Shown one piece after another: positions 17,662 to 27,514 of a stretch of DNA of 64,000 nt; position 1 is the stretch's first letter; every line of letters begins with the position of its first letter. The stretch comes from Pedobacter sp. JY14-1 (GTDB lineage Bacteria; Bacteroidota; Bacteroidia; Sphingobacteriales; Sphingobacteriaceae): contig NZ_JARJHU010000001.1 in the NCBI RefSeq assembly GCF_029269825.1, positions 721,786 through 785,785 of the forward strand, written 5' to 3'. The translations under genes were made by a program, and so were the position numbers. The notes under the pieces were generated by a model that searched no databases, was not told the origin of the DNA, and was given only the letters and a program-made list of their open reading frames with translations.

Positions 17662-19533
17662 ATGGAACAGAAACACCGGCATACGGAATCCCTCAGTGAG
17701 GTGCACCAAAGCGTAGCGACAGACAAGCGCACTGGCTGGAAAAGGATACTTTCCTTTCTGGGGCCCGCCTACCTGGTCAGTGTAGGCTATATGGATCCCG
17801 GAAACTGGGCCACGGACATTGCCGGAGGCAGTAAGTTTGGCTACCAGCTGATCTGGGTGCTGCTGATGTCTAACCTGATCGCCCTGCTGCTGCAATCACT
17901 GAGTGCCCGGCTGGGCATTGTGAGGGGGCTCGACCTTGCACAGGCATCCAGGAACGCTTATCCCAGGTGGGTAAATTACCCGTTGTTTGTCCTGGCACAA
18001 ACGGCGATCATTGCCTGTGACCTTGCCGAGATCATTGGCATGGCCATCGGCCTGAACCTGCTTTTCGGGCTCCCGCTCATTTGGGGTATCTGCATTACCA
18101 TACTGGATACGGTGCTGTTGCTGTTCCTGCTCAATAAGGGCATGCGTAAAATGGAGAGTTTCATTCTCTCGATGGTATTTATCGTAGGGCTGTCTTTCCT
18201 GATAGAAATGTTCATTGTAGAACCCGAAGTTACCGAGATCATCAAAGGGCTTGAACCCTCCATGCTGTCTGGCGAGGCCCTGTACATTGCGATAGGGATC
18301 ATCGGGGCAACCGTAATGCCCCATAATCTTTACCTGCATTCTTCGCTGGTGCAGACCAGGAAATTTGAGCGTACGGATGCAGGGATAAAGGAAGCGATCA
18401 AATTCAATTTTGTGGATACTGCCGTAGCCCTGAACCTGGCCTTTTTTGTCAATGCGGCGATATTGATCCTGGCGGCAGCAGCCTTCTATAAGAATGGCCT
18501 GCATGAGGTCGCCGAGATACAGGATGCCCACATGCTGCTCCGGAACATATTCGGTAACGTGGCGCCATCATTGTTTGCCATCGCACTGATCGCCGCCGGG
18601 CAAAGCTCTACCGTTACGGGTACCCTTGCAGGGCAGATCGTGATGGAAGGGCACATCAAGCTGCGCATACAACCCTGGCTGCGTCGCCTGATCACCAGGT
18701 TACTGGCTATTGTCCCTGCCTTTTTTACACTGGTCTATTTCGGGGACGACGCACTTGGCGGATTGCTGATCCTGAGCCAGGTCGTGCTGAGCCTGCAGCT
18801 GGGCTTTGCGGTCATCCCGCTGATCCATTTTACCTCGGACAAAAAGACCATGAAAGGCTTTGCCATCAAACCCTGGGTACAGGTACTGGCCTGGACCAGT
18901 TCATTGCTGATCGTTGCCCTGAACGTAAAGCTGGTAGGCGAAGAGATTGCTTCCTGGAGTGCCGGCGGTGGCTGGGCGGTGCAGATGATTGTGGTACCAC
19001 TGGCGGTGCTGACCGGTCTGCTTCTGCTTTTCGTGTTTGCCTATCCCCTGATCAGCAGACACCGGAAGGAACTGAATGTCGTCCCACACGGGAATGCACT
19101 GGCGATTGAAGAAGTGGAAAAGATCCACTATGCCCGGATCGGGATTACCGTAGATTTTTCGGGGAATGACCGCAATACAATAAGACACGCCTTGATCCAG
19201 GGCGGCAAACAGGCACATTATTACCTGATCCATGTGGTAGAAACGGCAGCGGCACGCTATCATGGCCAGTCGGTAATGGACCACGAAACCCGGAGTGACA
19301 CCGAGAACCTGGAGAAGTACCGCATCAACCTGGAAAGCCTGGGTTACCTGGCCAGCACACATATTGGCTACGGCGGCACCGTAAACGCGATCGTGGACAT
19401 CACCGGCAAAAACCACCTGGAATTGCTGGTCATGGGTGCGCATGGGCACCAGGGTCTTAAAGACCTTTTCCTGGGAACGACCGTCAACTCGGTAAGGCAC
19501 AAAGTCCGTATCCCTGTACTGATTGTAAGATAA
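17662..19533 (+). CDS. mntH: Nramp-family Mn2+/divalent metal transporter with C-terminal UspA domain
   Basis: 623 residues, about 200 more than plain MntH. Residues 1-470 are an Nramp transporter: the DPGN metal site in VGYMDPGNWATDIAGG, the MPHN motif in GATVMPHNLYLHSSLVQ, and 11 or so helices. It imports Mn2+ (and Fe2+) with protons. Residues about 485-623 are a cytoplasmic universal-stress-protein domain ending in MGAHGHQGLKDLFLG and VNSVRHKVRIPVLIV. This contains the G-x2-G-x9-G-(S/T) type nucleotide loop (GAHGHQG...GTTVNS), so ATP binding is plausible. The fusion suggests nucleotide- or stress-dependent control of transport; that is inference. Divergent from the Lrp gene, with a dyad at 17587-17606. 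Confidence 0.92.
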   Translation: MEQKHRHTESLSEVHQSVATDKRTGWKRILSFLGPAYLVSVGYMDPGNWATDIAGGSKFGYQLIWVLLMSNLIALLLQSLSARLGIVRGLDLAQASRNAYPRWVNYPLFVLAQTAIIACDLAEIIGMAIGLNLLFGLPLIWGICITILDTVLLLFLLNKGMRKMESFILSMVFIVGLSFLIEMFIVEPEVTEIIKGLEPSMLSGEALYIAIGIIGATVMPHNLYLHSSLVQTRKFERTDAGIKEAIKFNFVDTAVALNLAFFVNAAILILAAAAFYKNGLHEVAEIQDAHMLLRNIFGNVAPSLFAIALIAAGQSSTVTGTLAGQIVMEGHIKLRIQPWLRRLITRLLAIVPAFFTLVYFGDDALGGLLILSQVVLSLQLGFAVIPLIHFTSDKKTMKGFAIKPWVQVLAWTSSLLIVALNVKLVGEEIASWSAGGGWAVQMIVVPLAVLTGLLLLFVFAYPLISRHRKELNVVPHGNALAIEEVEKIHYARIGITVDFSGNDRNTIRHALIQGGKQAHYYLIHVVETAAARYHGQSVMDHETRSDTENLEKYRINLESLGYLASTHIGYGGTVNAIVDITGKNHLELLVMGAHGHQGLKDLFLGTTVNSVRHKVRIPVLIVR

Positions 19534-19569
19534 TTTTGAGATATTTGCCCCTTCATCAGGAATCCGACC

Positions 19570-20019
19570 ATGAAAAACGACGTCCAGATCAAGAACAAAC
19601 GGGCTTTTTTTGATTACCATATCATTGAGACTTTCAATGCTGGCATTGCATTGCTGGGTACTGAGATCAAATCAATCCGCCAGGGCAAGGCCAACCTGTC
19701 TGATGCCTTTTGCATGTTCGTCGGCAATATCCTGTATGTACGGAACCTGCATATTTCAGAATACAGCCACAGTTCTTTTTACCATCACGACATTAAACGT
19801 GACCGGGCATTGCTGCTGCAGAAGAAAGAACTCAGGAAATTGAGAATGAAGAGTGAGGAAAAGGGCCTGACCATTGTTCCTTTAAGGATCTTCACCAATG
19901 AAAGGGGCTTCGCCAAGATAGAGATCGCGCTGGCACAGGGTAAAAAGGAATTCGACAAACGTGACAGCATCAAGGAAAGGGAATCTAAGAGAGAACTGGA
20001 CCGGGCAATGAAGGTTTAA
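19570..20019 (+). CDS. smpB: SsrA-binding protein SmpB
   Basis: 149 residues. Family marks: KNKRAFFDYHIIETFNAGI, LLGTEIKSIRQGKANLSDAF, and the tail GKKEFDKRDSIKERESKRE that becomes helical in the decoding centre. It binds tmRNA and brings it to stalled ribosomes. Its RNA partner ssrA lies at 60208-60572 in this window. 36 bases after mntH; a near-match -7 element (GATATTTG, 19542-19549) lies just before it. Confidence 0.97.
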   Translation: MKNDVQIKNKRAFFDYHIIETFNAGIALLGTEIKSIRQGKANLSDAFCMFVGNILYVRNLHISEYSHSSFYHHDIKRDRALLLQKKELRKLRMKSEEKGLTIVPLRIFTNERGFAKIEIALAQGKKEFDKRDSIKERESKRELDRAMKV

Positions 20020-20042
20020 CCTCCGTTCTGCAACCCGTTTGA

Positions 20043-20699
20043 TTACCAGGCCTGGTCGCCAACCAGGGGAACAAACCTGAAGGTATCCAGCTCTATGCGT
20101 TCGAACTCGGTTTCGCTGGCGCGGATCACAGTGACCATCTTTTGTGTCTTCTCGTCACCTACCGGAATCACCAGGATACCACCCACCTTTAATTGCTTTA
20201 ACAGGATCTCAGGCACGAAAGGCGCGCCGGCAGTAACCAGGATCTTGTCGTAAGGTGCATGTGCCGCGATCCCTTTGGAGCCGTCACCATAGAAGAAATG
20301 CGCGTGATACCCCATTCCGGGCAGTACTTTAATCGTATGCTGATAAATACTCTCCTGGCGTTCGATCGTATATACATTGGCGCCGAGTTCCATAAGAACG
20401 CAGGTCTGGTATCCGGAACCGGTTCCGATTTCCAGTACCTTATCGCCTTTGCTGATGTGTAGCAACTGGCTCTGATAGGCTACGGTATAAGGCTGTGAGA
20501 TGGTTTGCCCCGCCCCTATCGGAAAGGCGATATCTTTATAAGCCTGGTTCCAGAAGGTTTCGTCAAAGAAAAAATGCCGGGGTACCTTGCCTATTGCCCT
20601 GAGCACCCTCCGGTCGGTGATGCCTCTGGTCTCCAGATGGGCGACCAGCTTTCTTCTTGCACCCTGTTCCCGGTAGTTATCTACAAACTTATATGCCAT
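20043..20699 (-). CDS. pcm: Protein-L-isoaspartate O-methyltransferase
   Basis: 218 residues. The SAM-binding motif I is VLEIGTGSGYQTCVLMEL. The upstream segment AYKDIAFPIGAGQTISQPYTVA is the highly conserved PCMT isoaspartyl-binding stretch. KILVTAGAPFVPEILLKQLK and GGILVIPVGDE complete the family pattern. It methylates damaged isoaspartyl residues to start their repair. It follows priA on the minus strand with a 91-base gap. Confidence 0.95.
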   Translation of the reverse strand: MAYKFVDNYREQGARRKLVAHLETRGITDRRVLRAIGKVPRHFFFDETFWNQAYKDIAFPIGAGQTISQPYTVAYQSQLLHISKGDKVLEIGTGSGYQTCVLMELGANVYTIERQESIYQHTIKVLPGMGYHAHFFYGDGSKGIAAHAPYDKILVTAGAPFVPEILLKQLKVGGILVIPVGDEKTQKMVTVIRASETEFERIELDTFRFVPLVGDQAW

Positions 20700-20790
20700 A
20701 GTATCCCAAAAATAGCCTTTTTAAGGCAGAAAACCTTGCAGCAAATGCCGTCATGGAATAAAGCGCACAGATTCAGGGCGAATAAAAAAA

Positions 20791-23271
20791 TTAATAGGGA
20801 TCTACATCGGTGACCAGCAATATGCCCCGGTTTTCCTTCATGGACTGAAACGCAGTCAGCACTTCTCTGAGTACGGCTTTTACTTTAACGACAGAGGTCT
20901 CCTTGTCGCTCTTGATGATCACCTGCTTAAGGTAATAGTTCCGTACCCTGGATACCAGTGGTTGTTCGGGACCAAGCACCCTCGGGCCAAGCTGCTCGCG
21001 GAGCATACGGGCAAAGTTCTGTGCCCCGGCATTGAGTATATCCTGGTCTTTATGCTTGATGTGGATAAAGATCATCCGTGTAAAGGGAGGATAATGAAAT
21101 TGCTTGCGTTCGGCCATCTCATCGTTGAACATCTCTACATAACGGTTTTCCATGACCTGCCGGATGATCCTGTGGTCGTTATCATAAGCCTGTATAATGA
21201 CTTTTCCCTGTTTGTCACGCCGCCCGGCCCTGCCCGCAACCTGGGCCAGCAGCTGATAACTGCGTTCGAAAGCCCTGAAATCGGGGTAATTGAGCAAGGT
21301 ATCTGCATTGATAACACCGATGAGCGATACGTTGTCGAAATCGAGTCCCTTGGCCACCATCTGTGTACCGATCAGGATATCTGTCTTCTTTTCCTGAAAA
21401 TCTGAAATGATCTGCTGTAATCCGTTCCGGGTACGGGTACTGTCCACGTCTAGCCTGGCGATGTGCGCATCAGGAAAGATCAGCTTCAGTTCTTCCTCTA
21501 TCCGCTCGGTACCAAAGCCCTTTTGTTCGATGTGTACTGACCCGCATGCCGGGCAAATGTTGATGCTGCTCTGGTAATAGCCGCAATAATGGCAATGCAG
21601 TTTCCCGCTGCTTTTATGATAGGTAAGGCTGACGTCGCAGTTGACACATTTGGGCGCGTAGCCACAGGTTCCGCAAAGCAGGATCGTCGCGTAGCCCCTT
21701 CTGTTCTGGAACAGAATGACCTGCTCTTTGCTTTGCAGGGCCAGTGCAATCTCATCCACCAGCCTGGAAGTAAAGTAGGAAACCATTTTCTTCCGCTTGC
21801 TTTCTTCGGCGATACTTACGACTTCCTGTTCCGGCAATGGCACACCGCCGAAGCGCTCGTTCATCGTGACCAGTCCGTATTTGCCGATACCCGCATTAAA
21901 ATAGCTTTCAATGGACGGCGTAGCCGAACCCAGGATGACCTTGGCTTTGTAAAGGTGGGCAAGGTAAATCGCTACGTCCCTGGCTTGGTACCTGGGAGCA
22001 GGGTCTTGCTGTTTATAGGAAGATTCGTGTTCCTCGTCGACCACGACCAGCCTGAGGTCCTGGAATGGCAGCAAGACTGCAGAACGGGCACCCAGCACGA
22101 CCTTGTATTGCCCGGTCAGTACCTTATTCCAGATCTCGACCCGTTCGTTATTGTTGAATTTGGAATGGTAGACGCCGATGGCATCGCCAAAATATCTTTG
22201 TATACGTGCGACGATCTGTGTGGTCAGTGCGATTTCCGGCAGCAGGAACAATACCTGCCCGCTCTGTGCGATGGCTTGTTCGATGAGCCGTATATAGACC
22301 TGTGTCTTTCCCGAGGCCGTTACCCCGTGCAGCAGCACCACATCCTTTTCCCCGAGTTGCCTGTTTGTCTCCGCTAAAGCATGCTGCTGGCTGTCGCTCA
22401 GTTCGAAGTTCAGGACAAATTCATCCTGGCCATCGCGGAGCCGGCTGACGGGTCGCTTCTGTAAGCTGATGATCTTTTTGTCGGCCAGGGCCTTTAATGC
22501 AGCTTCCCCGCAGCCGCTTTCTTCCAGCAGTTCCTGTTTAGATACCAGTTCCTGGTTCCTGGACATTTTAAGCAGGGCGAGCAGCGCATTAAGTTGCTTT
22601 GGCGCACGCTCCAGCACTTCAAAAAGCTGCCTGAGGTATGCTTCTTCCCTGTAGAATGGATTGAGCCCGATGAAGGACTTCATCAGCGGCCGGTATTTTT
22701 CCACGACCTCTTCCTCAATACGGACAATGCCTTTTTCCAGTAACGCATTAATGACCGGATACACCGTTTTCTGGCTAAGCAGTACCGAAACTTCATCTGC
22801 GCTCAGTCTCGGCTTGTTGCGCAGTGCATCGACAACGGCTTGTTCCTTTGCGGGCAGGTGGTCCTCTCCTTCCCTGAAATCTTCTTTAAGGACGATGATC
22901 GTTTCGCTGGCCAGCTTAAGCCCTGCGGGAAGGGCTGCAGCCATCACATCCCCTTCATTGCACAGGTAATATTCCGTCATCCAGGCCCAAAGCTGCAGTT
23001 GCATAGGTGTGACGACCGGGCTGGAATCTACTACATCGATAATGTATTTGGCTTCATAATGCTCAGGGGCCTGGGTGCTGATGCTTTTAACCAGGGCAGT
23101 ATAGATCTTATGTTTGCCAAATTGTACGACTACTCTTTTGCCGGCTGCTATTTCGTCATTGAGTTCAAAAGGCACCCGGTAGCTGTAGTTCCTGGCCAGT
23201 GACAGTGGCAGTATGACTTCTACAAACAGCGTTTTCCGGTCTTCAAATGCAGCCTGTTGAAAATTCAGCAT
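20791..23271 (-). CDS. priA: Primosomal protein N' (replication restart helicase PriA)
   Basis: 826 residues. The N-terminal 3'-DNA-end-binding domain begins at about residue 10 (FVEVILPLSLARNYSYRVP). Walker A is LLHGVTASGKTQVYI, and the Walker B/DEAH-type motif is VVVDEEHESSYKQ followed by PRYQARDVA. The zinc-binding insertion has eight cysteines (CGTCGYAPKCVNC and CHYCGYY...CPACGS). The C-terminal helicase motif V/VI region is GTQMVAKGLDF and QVAGRAGR. It reloads the replisome at stalled forks. The start overlaps the stop of DUF423 by one base (TAATG), so the two are coupled. Confidence 0.96.
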   Translation of the reverse strand: MLNFQQAAFEDRKTLFVEVILPLSLARNYSYRVPFELNDEIAAGKRVVVQFGKHKIYTALVKSISTQAPEHYEAKYIIDVVDSSPVVTPMQLQLWAWMTEYYLCNEGDVMAAALPAGLKLASETIIVLKEDFREGEDHLPAKEQAVVDALRNKPRLSADEVSVLLSQKTVYPVINALLEKGIVRIEEEVVEKYRPLMKSFIGLNPFYREEAYLRQLFEVLERAPKQLNALLALLKMSRNQELVSKQELLEESGCGEAALKALADKKIISLQKRPVSRLRDGQDEFVLNFELSDSQQHALAETNRQLGEKDVVLLHGVTASGKTQVYIRLIEQAIAQSGQVLFLLPEIALTTQIVARIQRYFGDAIGVYHSKFNNNERVEIWNKVLTGQYKVVLGARSAVLLPFQDLRLVVVDEEHESSYKQQDPAPRYQARDVAIYLAHLYKAKVILGSATPSIESYFNAGIGKYGLVTMNERFGGVPLPEQEVVSIAEESKRKKMVSYFTSRLVDEIALALQSKEQVILFQNRRGYATILLCGTCGYAPKCVNCDVSLTYHKSSGKLHCHYCGYYQSSINICPACGSVHIEQKGFGTERIEEELKLIFPDAHIARLDVDSTRTRNGLQQIISDFQEKKTDILIGTQMVAKGLDFDNVSLIGVINADTLLNYPDFRAFERSYQLLAQVAGRAGRRDKQGKVIIQAYDNDHRIIRQVMENRYVEMFNDEMAERKQFHYPPFTRMIFIHIKHKDQDILNAGAQNFARMLREQLGPRVLGPEQPLVSRVRNYYLKQVIIKSDKETSVVKVKAVLREVLTAFQSMKENRGILLVTDVDPY

Positions 23272-23657
23272 TACTTCTGCTTAAGGGCCGCAAGAAACAG
23301 ACATATCCATCCTGAAATAAGCAGCAGGCCGCCGACAGGGGTTACAGGACCAATGTATCCGACGAAACCCAGCCTGCTGATCTCACGCGTAGACAACAGG
23401 TAGAGTGAACCTGAAAAAAAGAGGATCCCCAGCAGAAAGCACCAGAACGCCGAATTGACCAGTCGGGGTGCGGCATTACTGAGCCCGGCAAGAAACAGCA
23501 GGGCAAATACGTGGTAAAACTGGTATTCCACACCCTTTGCCCATATATCAAGTTCGTTTGTACCGATCAGTGTCTTTAATCCGTGGGCGCCGAAAGCGCC
23601 AAGTATCACTGCAAGTGCACCGAGCAGGGAAGCCACGGCCAGGATTCTTTTATTCAT
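23271..23657 (-). CDS. DUF423-family membrane protein
   Basis: 128 residues from the ATG at 23655-23657; an ATG four codons upstream at 23667-23669 is also possible. Four membrane helices. The defining start is LLGALAVILGAFGAHGLK, followed by YHVFALLFLAGL and GILFFSGSLYLLS, and ends with PVGGLLLISGW. This matches the YgdD/DUF423 family of small inner-membrane proteins of unknown function. Translationally coupled to priA. Confidence 0.88.
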   Translation of the reverse strand: MNKRILAVASLLGALAVILGAFGAHGLKTLIGTNELDIWAKGVEYQFYHVFALLFLAGLSNAAPRLVNSAFWCFLLGILFFSGSLYLLSTREISRLGFVGYIGPVTPVGGLLLISGWICLFLAALKQK

Positions 23658-23705
23658 CTTCAAGCCCATTTACAATCGCTAAATTAATATTTTTTTAACG
23701 CTGAA

Positions 23706-23736
23706 TTGAATGCTTGGCCAGTTTTATCTAGCTTTG
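23706..23736 (+). promoter_or_regulatory. Promoter of the 23748 gene
   Basis: TTG (23706-23708), 20 bases, TAGCTTTG (23729-23736). The expected start of transcription is only a few bases before the ATG at 23748. Confidence 0.65.
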
Positions 23737-23747
23737 CTATACCTCAA

Positions 23748-25322
23748 ATGAAAAGAATCATTGTCCTGATCGTCGTATTGCTGGCCGCCATTGTAGCGAT
23801 GGCTTACCTGTATTTTGCAGATCTGAACACGGAAAAGAGGGACAATAACGGGGCACTATACGCAGCTACTGCAGATGCCGCTATGGTCTTTTCCTTCCAG
23901 CAGGACAAAAGCGTCGTGGAGATCCTCAAGAGCAGTTCTTTGCTGAAGGACGTCATCGGGCCTGAAAAGACCCGGCAACTGCGATCGTTGCAAGGGCACC
24001 TGCTCAGCCTGCCGCTACCGGCACAGGCGACCAACCGTCAGAACATCTACATCAGTATACTCCCGGGTGCGGAGAAAACAGTAGAATTTCTCTATTGTAC
24101 CCAGTGGGCAACGGGAACGGGACAGTCTCAGCTCATGGATGCGCTGAGGTCATCAGGATCGAAAATCACTACACGGGACAGCATTTCCGAGCTTAGTCTT
24201 CCAGACAGCAGTACCTTTTACTTCAGCTTCAGGAACAATCTGGTGATGCTGGCTGCTTCGAAGGAAATACTGGGCCGTTCGCTGGCGCATGGACGACAGG
24301 AGAACAACAAGTTCGCCGAACATATTGCCGCTACCGGCAGGTTACAGAAGAACAGCCTTGCTGAACTGTATATCGACTTTTCCAGGATACCTGCATTCCT
24401 GAAGACGTTTGTTGCCGGTAACCTCGGCGGAGAGCTTGCCGTATTTGGACATCAACAGGCTTATGCAACACTGGTTTACAATTATAGTGCAGAAAAGATA
24501 CTGTTTACCGGTAGCCTGCAAGTCAACACCAGGGACAGCTATGACAGGCTTTTCCTTAAGGAAGCGCCAGGCAGCATGGACATCGTCAACCTGCTGCCCG
24601 AGCATACGGCAAATTATACGGCTTACCGGATCAACCGGTATGCTGCCTGGAAAAAGCTGCTCGACCAGGAGCTGAGGCAGGATGCATCCTTCGCTAAGGC
24701 TGCGGCGTTGAGGCGGCACATCAAGGATACCTACCGGATAGACCCTGACCAGCTCTTTCCGAAGTACTTCAACGGACAACTGATCCGTTTCCAGCTCAGC
24801 ACCGGAGAGAAACTCGGTGCCATCAACCTGAGTAACGGCGAAAAGCTTGAGCAGCTCCTGCTTGACCTCAGCAGCAGCTATAACGAGGAGATCAGGATAT
24901 TTAAGGATGGCGGACTGGCGGAGGCGTACTTCGGCCAGGCCTTCAAGAATTTCAGCCGTCCTTATTTCACAATAAAAGACAACTACATGGTCTTTGCAAA
25001 TAATGCCAGTACGGTACAGTCATTTTTGAACAGTTATAATGCAAACCGCCTCCTGATCAACAGTCCGGGCTATATCAGTACCGCCAATCAGTTGCCGGCC
25101 ACGGCTTCTGTGACCTCCTACATCGACCTCAGGAACTCTTCTTCGATCTTATTGAGAAACATTTATCTTCCCTATTTCCGCCACCTGAACAGTGCAGACG
25201 GGCTTAAGGAATACAGCTCGGTGACCTGCCAGCTGAACAGCGACCAGGATAAGTTCCAGGTTAACCTGCTGCTTTCTAAAAAACCAGCTGTAAAGACAGA
25301 TACTTTGCTATTGCAACCCTGA
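23748..25322 (+). CDS. Membrane-anchored protein, DUF3352-like, unknown function
   Basis: 524 residues. One N-terminal anchor helix (MKRIIVLIVVLLAAIVAMAYLYF) is followed by a large periplasmic part. Segments such as ALYAATADAAMVFSFQQDKS, DIVNLLPEHTANYTAYRINR and YSSVTCQLNSDQDKFQVNLLL resemble the repeated half-domains of DUF3352-type proteins, seen in this phylum beside other envelope genes. No catalytic motif seen. I start at the ATG 23748, which places the charged-plus-hydrophobic anchor at the N-terminus and sits just behind a good promoter. Probably precedes the DUF5723-like gene as an envelope pair. Confidence 0.55.
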   Translation: MKRIIVLIVVLLAAIVAMAYLYFADLNTEKRDNNGALYAATADAAMVFSFQQDKSVVEILKSSSLLKDVIGPEKTRQLRSLQGHLLSLPLPAQATNRQNIYISILPGAEKTVEFLYCTQWATGTGQSQLMDALRSSGSKITTRDSISELSLPDSSTFYFSFRNNLVMLAASKEILGRSLAHGRQENNKFAEHIAATGRLQKNSLAELYIDFSRIPAFLKTFVAGNLGGELAVFGHQQAYATLVYNYSAEKILFTGSLQVNTRDSYDRLFLKEAPGSMDIVNLLPEHTANYTAYRINRYAAWKKLLDQELRQDASFAKAAALRRHIKDTYRIDPDQLFPKYFNGQLIRFQLSTGEKLGAINLSNGEKLEQLLLDLSSSYNEEIRIFKDGGLAEAYFGQAFKNFSRPYFTIKDNYMVFANNASTVQSFLNSYNANRLLINSPGYISTANQLPATASVTSYIDLRNSSSILLRNIYLPYFRHLNSADGLKEYSSVTCQLNSDQDKFQVNLLLSKKPAVKTDTLLLQP

Positions 25323-25360
25323 GCTTCGATTTAATTTATTAGCTTTATATGTTGTCAGTT

Positions 25361-26791
25361 ATGATCAGGAAAATCACGCTACTTTTCTTGCTTTTGCTGG
25401 TTTTTTTCCAGTTGAAGGCGCAGCAATACGGTCTTTTCAATACCAGGACCCTTTTTGACGGTTTCGAGAACCCCGCGCAAAAGACCTTTGTATTGGATTC
25501 TTCCCGGCAATTTGCCTCTAACTTTTTCCTGCCCTACCTGGGCATACATGCCGTAGTGAACGGGAATGAAAATGTACTCCGTACAATGCTGAAGGATGGT
25601 CTATATTCTACTGAAAATGTTCCGCTTAACCAGGGCCAGACACATAATATTTTTCAGAACACCAATATTTATCTGCTGAATTTTAAGCTGTTCAGGTCTT
25701 ATAAGTATCACAAGGAGATTGGCCTGGCCTGGCAGCTCCGCGCAGATGCCGATGTGAATTACACGAATGAGACACTCGCCCTTTTTGACAACTACCTGCG
25801 CTTCATCAACGAAGACAATAACCAGTCTTATCTGAATGCCTTTAATAACAAAGGCTATGCCCAGTCCTATCATCAGTTCAGTTTCAACTACAGGGAGAAT
25901 TATAACAAGCGACTCGCATTTGGCGTAAAACTCAGCTTGCTGAGCGGCATCAGTTACAATAAGATCGATGTGAACCGGTCTTATCTTGACCTGGCCTCTG
26001 CAGATGGCCCTTTGGTCCTGGGCTTAAGGGGCAGTTATGAATCTAATTTCAGAAAGGGAAGCGAACTGGGTAAAAGTGTGGCCCCACTGTTCAGGAACGT
26101 TGGGGCTTCGGTAAGCCTGGGCACCACCTATCAATCGAAAAGCGGTTTTACGCTGATGGCCAACATCAAGGACCTGGGCGGAATCCGTTGGGGCAAAAAA
26201 TCCTACGTCAGCGCATTTGATAACCTGCAGAACCCACTGGTGCTGGACAGCTTACTGGATAAGGAATCTGAAGAAATCGAGGACCGGGTTACCCGGCTAC
26301 TGACCAGCGACAGCAAGCGAAAGGCCTTTTATAGTCCAACCAATGCAAAGGCCGACTTCACGGTCTCCAAAACTTTCGGCTTTTATACGCCGGTCCTGAT
26401 CGTTTCCAAAAACCTGTTTTTCAAAGGTGGTGACGTAGCCCTGGTCAACCGTTTTTACAGAGATGGTTTTTCGGTAAGTCTGGTCCCGGCCTATAATTTC
26501 AACAAGGTGTTGTTCATGGGTATGCAGGGCATGTACCAAACCCCGAACTTTGAGGTATTCATCGGATCGGATGACCTGTTCAAGACGGCTTCTCTTTTTT
26601 CCGGAAAGAACAATGACCACACGGCCGTCAGCAGGTCCTATACGGGTGCTTCTGCTTATCTGGGCGCCAGTATCAAATTTGGCTACGTCGTGGAACACCC
26701 GCAGAACAGCAGCTATATGCCTGGCCTCGACGACCACGAAAGAGGATTTTTCTCCAGACTGTTCGGTGCGTTTAAAAAAGGCAAAAAATAG
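25361..26791 (+). CDS. DUF5723-like outer-membrane beta-barrel protein
   Basis: 476 residues from the ATG at 25361 (MIRKITLLFLLLLVFFQLKAQ signal region); the ATG at 25349 lies within a possible TAGCTTTA -7 element (25340-25347). Alternating hydrophobic strands run throughout: QFSFNYRENYNKRLAFGVKL, ASVSLGTTYQSKSGFTLMAN, SLVPAYNFNKVLFMG. The start YGLFNTRTLFDGFENPAQ is the PorP/DUF5723 type ('..qs.. NPA.'). Likely an outer-membrane barrel with an FxRLF-rich tail; function unknown. Confidence 0.65.
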   Translation: MIRKITLLFLLLLVFFQLKAQQYGLFNTRTLFDGFENPAQKTFVLDSSRQFASNFFLPYLGIHAVVNGNENVLRTMLKDGLYSTENVPLNQGQTHNIFQNTNIYLLNFKLFRSYKYHKEIGLAWQLRADADVNYTNETLALFDNYLRFINEDNNQSYLNAFNNKGYAQSYHQFSFNYRENYNKRLAFGVKLSLLSGISYNKIDVNRSYLDLASADGPLVLGLRGSYESNFRKGSELGKSVAPLFRNVGASVSLGTTYQSKSGFTLMANIKDLGGIRWGKKSYVSAFDNLQNPLVLDSLLDKESEEIEDRVTRLLTSDSKRKAFYSPTNAKADFTVSKTFGFYTPVLIVSKNLFFKGGDVALVNRFYRDGFSVSLVPAYNFNKVLFMGMQGMYQTPNFEVFIGSDDLFKTASLFSGKNNDHTAVSRSYTGASAYLGASIKFGYVVEHPQNSSYMPGLDDHERGFFSRLFGAFKKGKK

Positions 26792-26863
26792 CATATCGTT
26801 TTGCCTTTTAAAATCTATTTATTTACTTTTAGGTAGTTTACCAGAAAAACTAATTACTGAACT

Positions 26864-27301
26864 ATGGGATTTATTAAAGAGTTTAAAGAATTTGCGATTA
26901 AAGGCAGTGTAATGGATCTTGCAGTCGGTGTGATCATCGGCGGCGCTTTCGGCAAAATCATAGATAGCGTGGTGAAGGACCTGATCATGCCGCTGATCTC
27001 AGCGGTGATCGGATCGGTGGATTTCAGCAACCTATATGTAGTGCTCAAGGGCACTGTCCAGCCGGGCCTTGCACTTGAAGACGCAAGGAAGGTTCCGGAC
27101 AGCATTATCTTTGCCTATGGCAACTTCATTACCGTAGCCATCAACTTCTTCCTGCTCGCGCTGGCAGTCTTCCTGCTGGTAAAGGGCATCAATTCCCTGA
27201 AGCGTAAGCAGGAAGCCCAACCTGTTGCCCCACCTGCACCAAGCAAGGAGGAAATCCTGCTGGCTGAGATCAGGGACGTGCTCAAATCCAGGCAGCCATA
27301 G
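26864..27301 (+). CDS. mscL: Large-conductance mechanosensitive channel MscL
   Basis: 145 residues. It opens with the family's first helix: [23 protein letters not shown] is the pore-lining TM1, with [16 protein letters not shown] following. TM2 is [19 protein letters not shown], and a charged C-terminal helical bundle closes it. It opens at extreme membrane tension to release solutes during osmotic downshock. Own terminator at 27337-27365. Confidence 0.97.
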   Translation: MGFIKEFKEFAIKGSVMDLAVGVIIGGAFGKIIDSVVKDLIMPLISAVIGSVDFSNLYVVLKGTVQPGLALEDARKVPDSIIFAYGNFITVAINFFLLALAVFLLVKGINSLKRKQEAQPVAPPAPSKEEILLAEIRDVLKSRQP

Positions 27302-27336
27302 ACAACTGCAGGTCATAAGAATCAGATTATCACAAG

Positions 27337-27365
27337 AAGCCCGGCAATATCCGGGCTTTTCTTTT
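27337..27365 (+). terminator. Terminator of mscL
   Basis: AAGCCCGG (27337-27344), loop CAATAT, CCGGGCTT (27351-27358), then a T-rich tail. Confidence 0.88.
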
Positions 27366-27419
27366 ACCGGTAAAATAGCGCAGTTGACCGGCTTTTTAGC
27401 GGTGTACAGAGCAGACAGA

Positions 27420-27450
27420 TTGGGACATAGCTATAATCTGTATACTTTTG
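27420..27450 (+). promoter_or_regulatory. Promoter of the LiaF-like/LytS/LytTR operon
   Basis: TTG (27420-27422), 20 bases, TACTTTTG (27443-27450), followed by about 60 bases of leader before the ATG at 27515. Confidence 0.65.
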
Positions 27451-27514
27451 GATGTGTTTTAAAGGTACAGCGACAGGCTGCCCTTAAGCATCGGATTACT
27501 AAAAGAAATTAGAA

